This document shows, piece by piece, positions 45,609 through 56,691 of a stretch of DNA of 64,000 nucleotides. Both the position numbers and the translations under genes were made by a program. Within the stretch, counting starts at the first letter, position 1. Every line of letters begins with the position of its first letter. Where the stretch lies: NCBI GenBank assembly GCA_051530055.1, contig CM121341.1:9548001-9612000 (forward strand), read 5' to 3'. A model generated the notes under the pieces. That model was not told where the DNA came from. It ran no database searches and saw only the letters and a program-made list of their open reading frames with translations. This DNA is from Neoechinorhynchus agilis (lineage: Eukaryota > Acanthocephala).

Positions 45609-47221
45609 TTAAAGTTCCCCAGTGTATTCAACATGTCCAACAATGAGTACATTGCTAGGAACATGACCGTGCGATGGAGCTAGAACACTCATGGTGGTTT
45701 CATCCAAGACTTCTTTAACAATCAGATAGCCCGCAATGCTTTCTCTGATGCACTCCTTAGGATCGTTTACATGAGAAACTGCGATTAAATGATTTTTAAG
45801 TCCACGAAGCGACTGACTATAACCATTGACGCAAGTTGGTGAAGTCAATGTCTTGAGTGAAGTGCTAAATGGAACTGCTCCAATAGGAAGATCCACCCGG
45901 TTACCCAACTCATATAACTGGATTTCATTCTCTTCTTCATCGTTCTCATTTTCCATTGATTCATCGTCGTACAACAGACGACTACAGCCAACTCGGAGGC
46001 ATTTAATCGAAGGAGATAGCCAGTATTGTGGTATTCCGTAAAAGTATCGACGTATACGTCTATTCCGGATTTCGGTCAATTTCTCAGTGGACAAAGGTAC
46101 TACACCAGGAGAAGACCTGACACTAATTATCTTCGTCTTTTCGCTCAGATCTCTACGGAGTTTCTGGTGAAGACGTTCACTGGAAACAACGATTATATGG
46201 TCTACGCCAAATGTCACACACAAGTGCACTAAAACATCGTAACTTTTTCCCTCAATGCATCCCGAGGTGTTCATGAGGATTCCAGAGATTCGAATATCGG
46301 GATTGACGTCTACTTTGCACTTTACAAGCATGGCCATTTGATCGACGATTGACGTATACAGATCGAGGTTCTCCAATGGAGACAAGTGACCAAAGTGAAG
46401 AGACACCGATGATAGTTCATTCTCACAAACGTCGTCGATGTGATCAATACTCGTTTGTTCAAACTGTGCTGCTGTGATTGAACCGGGAAGACCGAGGTGA
46501 TTTTGGGAAACGTCCAAGTCAACGGCTATCGGGACCGTCATTAGTAGTATAAGGCAAAAAAGAAAAGGATGTGGTTTTAAGCAACTTGTGAGCAAAAGCA
46601 AAAACCTAGAGCAATAAACTTAGTCAATTTAGTAGGACAAAATTGAGTCTTGACTCATTCTGGTTGAAAACATCTTCTTAAACAGAATATTCATATTTTA
46701 TGAACCTACGAAACAGGGGAAGAAATACGTACTAATGGAAAGCAAATTGACCAGTGGAAACAGGCCAATGACGGACAATATATTGGTTGATAGTCGATTC
46801 GACAGGCCCAATTGCACAGCATCCTCCATAGAGATGATTTCCCAGTTCCACGCGGACCGACAATAACAACAGTGGGTCCTCGGTAGTCTCTTTGACCTTC
46901 AGCTAGTTTCCTTACATTGTCAAGTATCCGATGTACTCTCATGTACGATTTGACGGCATCTAAATCAGTTGTAATGTAGATGTCATCTTCAATCGGATCG
47001 AGATTGTCAACACGTACATCAGCACCATGGAACGTTGTAACAGCCAGATTGGTCATAGGACCGAATTCAAATACACGATCCAATGGTAGTTCGGCGCCAA
47101 AAATCTCTGCCATTCCAGATTTTAAGGCGATCTTACAACCTTTTTCGGTTTGAATTCTGAGCTCAGATCGAGCGGGTAACGTTATTTCTTCACCTTCCGT
47201 TTCTTTGGTGCCGTTATGCAT
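45609..47221 (-). CDS. CLP1: CLP1, polynucleotide 5'-hydroxyl kinase / pre-mRNA 3'-processing factor
   Basis: CLP1 is a P-loop RNA kinase, part of cleavage factor II and of the tRNA splicing endonuclease complex. Two exons: 46777-47221 and 45609-46525. Joining them across a 251-nt intron restores the conserved RIDYQPIYSVDLDVSQ. The donor is the weak gtccgt. Exon 1 holds the N-terminal beta domain (SGMAEIFGAELPLDR, VTTFHGADV) and the Walker A motif GPRGTGKSS. Exon 2 holds NTSGCIEGKSYDVLVH, HIIVVSSERLHQKLRRDL, RIRRYFYG and the C-terminal domain (ESIAGYLIV ... VLAPSHGHVPSNVLIVGHVEY). About 453 residues, against ~425 in human. The ATG lies 3 nt after a tttcag motif. Confidence 0.92.
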
Positions 47222-47236
47222 TGTCTGAAATAAGAT
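47222..47236 (-). promoter_or_regulatory. 3' splice-site motif before CLP1 start
   Basis: On -, tcttatttcag is followed by ACA and the ATG at 47221. Confidence 0.5.
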
Positions 47237-47239
47237 ACA

Positions 47240-48055
47240 ACCATAATTGGAAGCAATTAAGTATGAAAGCAAATTTATATAACGAGTATTACTTATCGTC
47301 TGGAGAATCCTCAATGATTATCAGACTTTATTCCACGGTACTCTTTTTTTGTGTGAATAAGGAGCTTATGATGGATGTTGACTTTGAGAGATTCATTATT
47401 TTTAAAAGGCACACAATTACACTCGGGTAAGGATCATCGATTGTAAAATGTGAAATTCTTTATTCATTTAAGATTATTCTCGTATCCGTCGTAAAAAACG
47501 TATTAAAATCGCTGTGTGCCGGCTTAAGGAATAATCATTGTCACCGTTCAACGGAACTTGTTTCGCTTGACTTCTTTCACTCATTTGAATTCAACGACCG
47601 ATATGGATTGCGATTTTGGCGTGAACCTAAAGATAAACGAGATGTGGGAGGTAATGATTGGTCAAATTAATAAAAGTGCGGAATTCAAAAAATAGGAGCC
47701 AGGAACATTAATATCTCGAACACTGCTGATTTTTTCTTCGTCAAATCGTTTCGGATCTTTCAAATCATGCAGAAAATTGATTCTAGTAAAATATTTGTTA
47801 ATTTTCTGCAGAAATAAATATTGGTCTTCAAATTTGAACTTATTGATCGCGACTCGACATTATGGAATGTTTGGCAATTTTATAAATCCTGGATTGAATT
47901 TTAAATACCATCCTTTTGTCTTCCAATTTGATGTATCCTATCAAGCAAAAGAAAAACAATTTTTTTTCAATTTATTAGAAATAAAAATATGAAAATCTTT
48001 TTTATATTGTTGGGAGGTCAATCATAAAAATCCTAAAACGAATTTAGCTTTGCAA
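47240..48055. other. Intergenic, no feature seen
   Basis: Upstream of CLP1. Two 69-71-codon frames on + have no recognisable features. The DNA is AT-rich with no obvious repeats. Confidence 0.4.
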
Positions 48056-48059
48056 TAAA

Positions 48060-48390
48060 AACGTATTTTTTCAAATTAAGAAATATTTCGAAAGAGGAAA
48101 CCTCGCTTTATGAGTCATTGCAACGGATTATTATCACCACAATTCAAAATTTACTATCCTGAAGGATTTTCCTGATATGATTTCCTTAGATAATTTAAAA
48201 TATTTAAATACGAAGCGACTCTTCATTTTCCTTGGACATCTTCGACTTTATTCTCTATTGTGAATACTTTTTTTCGATATATGAAAAAAACATGGCACCC
48301 GGCTCATAGAAATTAAAATTTGTTATTTAGAAGTTTTCGTCCAGTAAATAACGTTAAAGACGCTTCGAACCTCGTCGGGTATCGAATTTG
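48060..48390. repeat. Dispersed MITE-like repeat region
   Basis: tttcgaaagaggaaacctcg (48088) and tcaccacaattcaaaattta (48137), then a reversed end with tttagaagttttcg (48327) and acctcgtcgggt (48371). These match motifs of the elements at 4.45, 52.5 and 60.5 kb and the gaagacttct family. Boundaries unclear. Confidence 0.45.
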
Positions 48391-48879
48391 TGTACTTTCA
48401 ATTCCGTTTTTCGATACAAATTGCAACAAAATGATAATAGTTTCTCAAATACTTAAAACGTTCAACTGTGACCATTAAAGATGAGGTTCGAAACGTCTTT
48501 GAAGACCAACAAATCAGTTTTTTCTACACAAAAAGCTACTCCCCATCGCAATGCGAATCTCGTATTTGTGTTTTTTTTCGACATTTCGGCGCAAAATCGT
48601 GTGCTTTTTGTCAAAGCTGTAACTTTTGATCGCCGAAATATCGAATTCAATAAATTCCCTTGATTTTTAGGATTATTGTATAGAGTTCCTGAACCAGTAA
48701 ACTTTTTTTCATTAAAGACGTTTCAAACTTCGTCGAGTTAATGCTGCCACGCAAAAAAAGACATGAACAATTCAATCTTCAAACAATCGTGTAATTCAAA
48801 AGAATTCGAGTGACGTTTTAAAAAATGCCGGAAGAAATCAATGGTCTTTCGACACGTCAGTGTTGGATCGCGTTTAAAT

Positions 48880-49285
48880 ATTGAAACCCCCAAACATTCT
48901 GGAACCCACTAATCTTTGTAGATTCGATGGAAGATGCCCCGATGGCGTGACCGTATTTCCTTGGCGGGAGGGAAAATGTTTGTTGTGGGATGCAACGCGT
49001 GTGGACACGTTGGCAAACTCCAACATCAGCCACTCGAAAAAAGGTCCAGGAGGAGCGGCGACGGCTGCAGAGGATCCGAAATGCTCAAAATACAGGGAGC
49101 TAATCCGAAATTACCATTTTGTTCACTTCGGTGTGGAAACGTATCTTGGGAGGGTCGGAACTGGCCATATCAACGCGGCGACTGGAGAGCCAAGATCGAC
49201 GTCGTTCTTGGCGCAAAAATAAGCATTGCGGTGCAGCGGGGCAACGCGGCCAGCATTTTGGCCAGCGCCGATGAATAGGAGCGTC
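48880..49285 (+). mobile_element. LINE 3'-end copy, best-preserved coding
   Basis: Across two frames on + the post-RT module of the LINE is read clearly: RFDGRCPDGVTVFPWREGKC, LLWDATRVDTLANSN, KYRELIRNYHFVHFGVET, then ISIAIQRGNAASILASAD. In many invertebrate LINEs this module sits C-terminal to the reverse transcriptase. It is 5'-truncated, with a small number of frame breaks. Confidence 0.85.
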
Positions 49286-49522
49286 GAAGAAACTATAAAT
49301 TATTTTGATAATATTGACATTGCTTATGAAATGATGGATCTTAATTGTTAGCGGTAAATAATTTTTTAAAGACGTTCTCGGTGAACCTCGTCGGGATCAA
49401 TGGTCGCATAAAATTATTTACCGTGTGCGTGTGAAGACTTCTAAGCAATTCTCATCTCACATATCGACGTTTAATATCACGTGAAGCAAGACTTAAATGT
49501 GGCGGTGGAGATTGAAATACTT

Positions 49523-49949
49523 CCTCCAATCACACTGGACTTCTTCAGTCAGTCGTGACATCTCGGATAAGGATCGTGAGTTTCCGTTTATTGACGATTC
49601 CTCCTTTGGCAGGCCACCAGAGTAAACGTGCGCTCGTCTATTCCAAACGAAGAAATAATCTTCACGGCCTGATCTGTTTGAGCATTCGTGAAGGCCCAAA
49701 TACCTTGCTCGGATTGTGATCGGTGGTAACTTTGGGAGGAGAATGAGGGAACTCCGCTGTGGTTTCCCATTCTCTGACTACGGGCCATATGATCGATATT
49801 AACGACGCATATTTGTTGGTGTTCATTCAAGGAACCAATACTTTAAAGGGAAACAATACAGATTATTCCCTAAAGTTGAGGATACCTCCTGATAAGACAT
49901 TCAGGTTGCCAAATTCCTTAATTGACTGAAGAAGTCCAGTGTGATTGGA
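49523..49949. mobile_element. ~427-bp element with 27-bp inverted ends
   Basis: tccaatcacactggacttct (continuing to cagtca) at 49524 is matched in reverse complement at 49922-49949. The interior carries 68- and 80-codon frames on - (MARSQRMGNHSGVPSF in one) with no recognised transposase. Probably a non-autonomous DNA transposon. Confidence 0.65.
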
Positions 49950-50700
49950 CGGCTTCACATACTCATGGATTTTATTATATAATATCATAAAAAATTATTT
50001 TATAGAACTATTATCGATAATTCTAATCAAATTAGTATTTCGAACGCCTAAAGTTTCGATTTCTGAATCGCTCACTCTCAGATAAAAATAGTTGGATGCA
50101 CGTGTTGTTGCGATTGACCATTTTTCAAGGTAAAATATTCTGAGGTAACTCATGAAACTGCACGAGAAAAGTTGCTCTTAGCAATCGCATTCGGGCAGGT
50201 GAAGTCCCAAGGATACAGTTTCCCAACGAACTGCTTGGCCTTTTTCCGGCATCTCTGCTTAAATTGATTGGAGATATGGAATGCTTGTCGATGCCAAAGC
50301 ACGATTGTGCCTGGCGATCGTTTTGGGACCATCGAGTCCATGGATTCCTACGCTGTCCCCGCAATTATTGAACAAGCGACGAATAAGCAAGCGATACCAA
50401 AGGAGCGGTCGTCCATGTTCAGATCGAGACATTTGTATTTCTCCCTTTTTCTTCACTTCACCATCCGCTGAAACTGTAAAGGACAAGCTGCTCTTTGCAT
50501 TCGTATTCTGGAAGATGAGGGGGAGACGGCCTCTTTCCCACGGAACTGTTCATGGCTTCCATATTTGGGTTAAACTTTTTCCAAAGAAACATTCCTATCG
50601 ACCCTTCACTCCCTGTTTTTACCAGTTCTCCTTCCAATTTGTCACGCTTACATTCGTGAAATTTCTAAAACAAGAAATTACAAATGGGTTTATTTTTGAC
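49950..50700. other. Unassigned; several overlapping frames
   Basis: Between the inverted-repeat element and the hairpin lie overlapping 63-150-codon frames on both strands (for example - KTIARHNRALASTSIP). Higher GC than the surroundings suggests old transposon sequence. No domain was recognised. Confidence 0.35.
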
Positions 50701-50719
50701 AAGATCTCGAAATTATTTT

Positions 50720-50782
50720 TATTCTGTGTTTAAGTGTGGCCCTTTTCAAGCCGTGAAAAAAGCCACACTTAAACACAGAATA
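50720..50782. other. Perfect 21-bp hairpin, 21-nt loop
   Basis: attctgtgtttaagtgtggc at 50721-50740 is exactly reverse-complemented at 50762-50781, with one more flanking T:A pair. It may be a foldback relic, or a structured RNA if transcribed. Confidence 0.8.
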
Positions 50783-51069
50783 CAAAATATTTTTTAGTTT
50801 TATCAATTATTTTACAGAAGCTCAATCATCAAAATATCGAATGGGAAAGTTGTAAGCTTCTCAATCCCTTGATCGCACACAAATCGAGTGAAGAATCATC
50901 TCAAATCCCTCACGAACTCTACTTCGAGCAATATCCACCAATTTCCACCCAACTCAACCGGATATTCCCAAACAAACATACTATCTTCTTTGTTAATTAA
51001 CAAATAAACGTGTTATTATTACAGTGATCGTTGCGAAAAGATTAAGTCCATTATTCGTAGAATTCTCAA

Positions 51070-51111
51070 TTTCGACAGGAGCGTTCTTTTTAGATAAACT
51101 CAGAGAAGTGT
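51070..51111 (+). promoter_or_regulatory. 3' splice-site motif before CLEC16A start
   Basis: gttctttttag ends at about 51093, 18 nt before the ATG at 51112. Confidence 0.4.
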
Positions 51112-54100
51112 ATGTTTGATAGGCTCTACAGATTATTATCTCGTTCTCATTCTACGTCGGACATTACCCGCCTTCCCAACTGCCTCGAATCTTTAAAACA
51201 ATACAACCAACGTTTGCAACAACACCTCATTGTGAGCGAATCCAACGTCCGTTACCTTATAGAAACTCTAAGAGGAGTATCAGAAGTGCTTATATGGGGC
51301 GATCAAAACGATAGTTCGGTATTTGAGTACTTTTTGGAGAAGCAAATGATCACTTATTTCCTTCGATACATAAAGCAAGCCAATGGTCATCTTATTTGCG
51401 TTCAACTTCTTCAAACACTTAATATCCTATTCGAGAACATTGTAGATCCGAATTCTCTGTACTATTTGCTATCAAACAATCATGTTAATCGGCTCATTGA
51501 ACATCAATTCGATTTTGATACAGATGAAGTATCAGCTTATTACATCACGTTTCTAAAAATTCTCTCATTGCGGCTCAGCGAGGCAACGATCAGCTTCTTT
51601 TTTGACGAACACAAACAAATTTTGCCCCTTTACGAAAAAGCTGCTTCCTTCTTCGATAATCCTGATTCGATGATCCGTGTGACTGCACGAACTGCAGTCC
51701 TCAAAATATTCCAGGTAAAAAATGAAAAACTTGTTGATTTTCTTGTTTCCGATAAAGTCAATCATCTCAAATCAATCTCAGGAAATATTACTAAACTTGC
51801 AACTAATTTGAGTAAGGTGACAAGTGGCACAGGTGAGCCCGCAAACTTTGAAGAATTAATGTATTCGTATACAGAGATTTTGCATTAGAACATGAATTGG
51901 CAAATTTTCAAAATTGGCGGTCGATTCTTTGAAAGCATTTTACTGCTACTAATTCAGGCCTCTCCTTTAAAATTACAAAATATAAGTATTTTATTGAATT
52001 GAAAGAATGAATCATTTTTTTCAAATGTTCAACTATGGTTATTTTAAGCCATAATTCCATTCATGCCACCGCCTTTCTGAATCACTCAGCTGCCTTCCTG
52101 GTGTAACGGTCGAAAGGACGGATGCAGCGTTCCCTCGTTGCAAAGTTAGACTTATGTTTTGAAGGAGGAATGCTCCTGATCTTCGGATTGCCAGTGATTC
52201 GTCTCTATCTCTTAAAGAATTGCTTGACCAAGTCCTGCGGTACCAAACGACCAGACTGTCTTGACGCCAAAGGGCTCGAAATAATGATTTCGACTAAGGG
52301 CCCTGTATTTTGTACTTTTTGCGGTACTCAGCGGCGGTTGCTGCTCCTCTGGTTTAATAGTGGCGAATTTTATGTTGCTGGCTGCGAATGTGGCGTCCCA
52401 GAAAAGACATTTGCCTCCCCTCGCCATGGGAATACTATGATACCGCCTGGTCTACGGCGGCCATCAAGTCGGCAAAGATCGCTCGGCTCTAGGAGGTTGG
52501 ACTCATTCACATTAATTAAGAAATATTTCGAAAGAAGAAACCTCACCACAATTCTAGGTTTTCTCTAAATAATTCCACAAATTCGCACGTTAAAAATGCT
52601 CACGAATCTTGGATTTTTACAGACAAAAAATGGACTTGCTTATCAATTGCCCTCGAATCCTACAGACAACTTGTGGAACTTAGCTAACAGAATTCATCGT
52701 CCGTCCAAAGTGTCCATCAAATTAAGACAATAAAATAACTTTATTGTTACTTTGTAGATAAGTTTTCTTACAGATCTGAACTAAAACGCCCTTTAAAGTT
52801 CGCAAACGAAATGTTAACCTCAGTCAAGCTGATTAGTACAAATTTTCAGCCAGAAATTAGTTTTCGTCTCGTTTTTTGCTCGGTGAGATTTACTTCCGAT
52901 ATTTTACGTTGAATAATTTTGACTTTAGTGAATTTAAATCCGGGCAGGTTGGCAAAACTGCCAAACGAAAGCCTTTTTTCTCGCGAAGATACTACTTTTA
53001 GAAGTGTTTTAACAATGAACGCAAAAAGTTTCAAAAAAAGACTTTGAGAAACAGAGAATTACGTGGTACTTTAGTGGTGGTGGTTGAACAAATTTCCAAT
53101 TCAAAGATTGAAATGTTTAAGAAATTAAACTCTGATTGATTTCTGAGGCACAATCTTGTACGCGTTTATCAGAAGGTTGCTTTTAAATTTTTAAATATGT
53201 GAAAAAACCAAATCCTAAATTGTAGAAACTGACACTGCATTCGTTCTATGGACCTTTAGGCTCAGCGATGGATGTTTTTCGAACTCTTTTTTAGTTAGAA
53301 AAAGCTGAAAATTCATAACAATTTTCGATTTGTCAATTCGAGTAAACATCGATGATCTTCTCCGTCACAGCACTCCACGTCTTCGACAACACATAAGCGA
53401 TGAATTACTCGAAAATCCAATCCGATCGCCTTTGGTACGTTCGTTCACCGGTCGGTACCATCGGAGCTCAAAAGTGAAGCGGTTAGACCGATCCGTGAGT
53501 GCGATGATGTTAACGGAGTTTTTACGAATAGTTGGACACTTTGAAGCCGGTCAGATTTTCGTTTTGTATGAAGATCAGATGATGTCAGACGGGATGAAAC
53601 GATCCGTGAATCGGACAGATGACGAGAAGTATCGTCGATCGGTATCTGAAGCTCAATTGGAATTAGCAGAGCAGATTGTGAAACAAAGTGGTGATCGATT
53701 AGTTCTCCACCGTCTCTTATTTCTCCGTCAGCTCTCCAATAGGTACGTGAATGCATCTGAAACACTCGGGAACTCCTGTCTCTATCTCTTTTCCCTTTGT
53801 GCGAGTTCATTTGATCACGTTCGTTTAGTGAGTGTTTACGCTTCTTGTCAGATTCTACAAGAACTCGCAGATCGAAACGACTTTTGGTCTCTATTGGATA
53901 CTCGATGCCTCATAAAAGCCAAAGAAGTATCATTTGATAGATTAAAAACGTTGATCGCGTCCGACGTGACCGATGAGAGTCTTTTGGATCTCTTTGAATC
54001 CGAATACGAGTCGCATACGTCTCGTGTACTAAATCTAGAAACCTTTCATCAATCGGAATATATTCTTTTAAAGTCTTTTCGCAATAATCAATCGTTCAGT

Positions 54101-54752
54101 TTTAATTCTGATGACTTCATAGCAAATCAGGTGATCAGAAGTGTAGGCTTTAGAAAATCATCTGATTAGGTTACACCAATATCCACAATGTAAGTCCGAT
54201 CGATTCCGATACGCTCTATGTACGTTTTTTGCCATTAGAAAAGTATACTTTTCTTTTTTGAATATAGAAGATCCCGATTTACCATTACGAGGACGTGAAG
54301 ATCGCAAGCAAGTTCTTGAATCGATTGATCTTACAAATTGTGATATTGTAGGATGTCGAGTTGTTATCGATGATGATCACATTGATAAATCTGATCGCTT
54401 TGTACTCACAAACTTTAGTCAGCTTATTCTTATTGAACCTGAATATCGTCGAATCGGATTCGGTTCAGTTGTGTTCGCACTTGAGCTCAGTAATCTATCA
54501 ATCGATAATGACATAAATGATTCTTGTCGGCTTATTGTGAAATTTGAAAAGTTTAAAGACGCAAGACTAAAATCCAGTCTAGCAAATGCGGCTATGAAAG
54601 GAACCATGGTTTTGAAATTCCTTGATAGGATTCGATGTTTGATTGCAACTGGAAACATCAGAAGTCGAATGGCACAGTTTAAACTCATTCGGTACCAAAG
54701 ACTTCGTAACTTATTCGACCTCACTACTTTGTCTTCGTCGACCAATAAATAA
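51112..54752 (+). CDS. CLEC16A: CLEC16A/ema autophagy-mitophagy regulator
   Basis: CLEC16A (Drosophila ema, C. elegans gop-1) acts in endosome maturation and mitophagy. Exon 1, 51112-51832, encodes the FPL domain: SEVLIWGDQNDSSVFEYFLE, CVQLLQTLNILFENI, SLYYLLSNNHVNRLI, AYYITFLKILSLRL. Its donor acag|gtgagc joins in phase to an acceptor at 53341, giving TVNIDDLLRHSTPRLR. Exon 2 runs from 53342 to about 54130 and includes VLHRLLFLRQLSN and ESLLDLFESEYES. Exon 3 starts near 54265 and encodes LPLRGREDRKQVLESIDLTN, LILIEPEYRRIGFGSVVFAL and DRIRCLIATGNIRSRMAQFK. Of the ~1.5-kb first intron, 0.45 kb is LINE. The middle region is shorter than in human (~680 against 1053 residues), and the human C-terminal tail is missing. 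Confidence 0.88.
52030..52500 (-). mobile_element. LINE 3'-end copy in CLEC16A intron
   Basis: On -, RGGKCLFWDATFAASN, then KYRALSRNHYFEPFGVKTVW, then the usual terminal blocks. Antisense to CLEC16A and 5'-truncated. A tttcgaaagaagaaacctca motif follows at 52512. Confidence 0.8.
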
Positions 54753-55880
54753 TTTGCAAGTAGATGACACTTTACAGTGAAGACGGCGGTTCCTTCTCCT
54801 GTGCTGCTATCACAATGCTGTTATTGTAGGAAACAAAACGCGATCGGAGAAAAATTGACGGGTAAATAGTCTTGAATTTTTTTACGCTGAGTGACACTCC
54901 TTTCCAAAAGGCAGACAAGTTTTAATCCTTTTGTGGTGATCATGTAAGGATGTTATTTATTTCTATTGTTTTTGGCTCCTTTTTTGTAGTTTTTCCAAAT
55001 TCACCGATGATTTGTTTCTGACATTTCTCCAAGATTTGTAGCGTTATCCCGTGGACTGGTTATTATCGGGCAACATGTTCATCAAATCCCTGGACTCTCT
55101 GGCAATTTCAAACTGATACGTTGGCTTTATTTTGATCCATCAGTTGAGCTGATTATTTCGATAACTTCTATTATCAAACGATTTCGTAAATATGATTTTA
55201 TACGCCAATCACACATTCGCGATGCATAAAAATCAATTTCGATGTCCACAATTCGCCTTTTAATAACCAAACAAACTGATGATTAGCCCACTGCTGAACC
55301 AAAAAGGAATTTTGACATTATGGAATGCCTGGGCGATCACAAGCCTGGTCTTTTATTCACGGGGACGTCCGCCTGAACAACGGGCCAAGTTCTAAAGCTC
55401 TTTCCTTATTGCTGGCCGACAGAAGCAATTCTTGGATTGGACATTAAACGGAGCCAAAGCTAATCAATAAAACAACTAATTATGCAGAACTATACCACAT
55501 CCTTTCATGTCGAATAAATCTCTCTCAGAACTGATGATGAACTTGACGAGGTTCATCATAGAACGTCTTTAATAAACTATTTACAGCTGATGAAGACTTC
55601 TAAACAACAATTCTTCTAATCATATAAAACGGTACCTCTATCTGTGTTGAACGATAATGTTTTTGTTGTAAAGAAGTTGTTCATGGATATATTCCTTGGT
55701 CATGTAGAAATTAATTTATTGATTCCCCTTTTGAAATAATACTTCGTAAGTCTCGTCGGATTTCTTTTGATTGCGAAAAAGAGAATCAATAAATTAATCT
55801 CTATATCGGTTTGCCAGTGAAACTTAAAAATATAGAACACGGCGCTATCCCTGAGCCGATGAACTGGCTGAGTTTGACAT
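54753..55880. other. Intergenic with a short dispersed repeat
   Basis: The part 55530-55630 contains gacgaggttcatc, aacgtctttaat and gaagacttctaaacaacaa, the dispersed family also seen at 4.9 and 49.4 kb. The rest holds no recognised gene. Confidence 0.4.
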
Positions 55881-55884
55881 TTCG

Positions 55885-56165
55885 TAGTTGTGTCGAGGTG
55901 GTCAAGTGGACTAATGCCCGTGATCCCGATTAGGGGTCAAGTGGTTCGAATCCGTTACCACCAATGACGCACAGCCAAAGGGGACGAAATACCGCTGAAG
56001 GGAGGAAACTCACTGATGAGTCCCGCCGCCTGGAGGTATCTGAGGATCCGGAGGAATGTACAAACTCTTAACCGTGCATTAGAGACTATGCGGTTATATC
56101 ACTTCTCTGATGTAATTGGTTTGGCTTTATGCCTAAATAAATAAGCCGGGCAAGAAAGGGATTGA
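55885..56165 (+). mobile_element. tRNA-derived SINE, single copy
   Basis: gaggtggtcaagtggac (A box) and gtggttcgaatccgtt (a consensus B box) are about 45 bp apart and form a degenerate tRNA-like head. The body includes ggggacgaaatacc and ggatccgga. It ends near aataagccgggcaagaaa. The unit of the 40.6-43.5 kb array shares these landmarks. RNA polymerase III transcription is expected if it is active. Confidence 0.75.
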
Positions 56166-56189
56166 CTAAAATTTAATGATTCAATATGA

Positions 56190-56397
56190 GAAACCTCGGT
56201 GAATCCGTTTATAACTAACAAAAGTGATTTGTTTTTAATATTTCGTCGTCTCTACACGTGGGATTTCTTCGCACTTGAACACACTGACGAATAAAACAAT
56301 TTCTCACCTTGTTTAAATCCTGGATTTCCGCTCGAATTTGACCGAGAGGTCCCGGGTATTTACCAATTAAACGCTTCTTCTGCCCTTGTTGAACCAT
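56190..56397 (-). CDS. Possible first exon of an unknown gene
   Basis: On -, an ATG at 56397 opens MVQQGQKKRLIGKYPGPLGQ, then IRAEIQDLNK, followed by a donor-like gtgaga. No matching second exon was found downstream, towards the SINE. Could be a chance frame. Confidence 0.2.
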
Positions 56398-56691
56398 GGC
56401 AATGTTCTTTGATCTATTACTTCTCCCTCTAATATCATCCTTGAATGTGAAGCCAACTGCTCATCTCAGCATCTGCATTTCATTCGACTCTGATCGACTA
56501 ATGTCTCTGTGGCATACAACATCGCCGGTTTCACTAGAATCTCGAATACTCCGATCCTTTTTCAGCTTTAATCGTTCGGATTTAGTGGCACTATTTTTAA
56601 ATACGCGCTAATATTCCGAAAGAGTAAAGCAGTTAAAACACCGTCTCAAACGTGCAAACAACGTGTTGGTATCGTCTACGAACACATCAAA

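Noticed and set aside
52122-52568. 148-codon frame on +
   Set aside because: Antisense of the LINE 3' module, which reads correctly on -.
55885-55975. A functional tRNA gene
   Set aside because: A and B boxes are good, but the acceptor and T stems pair poorly and the sequence continues into a SINE body.
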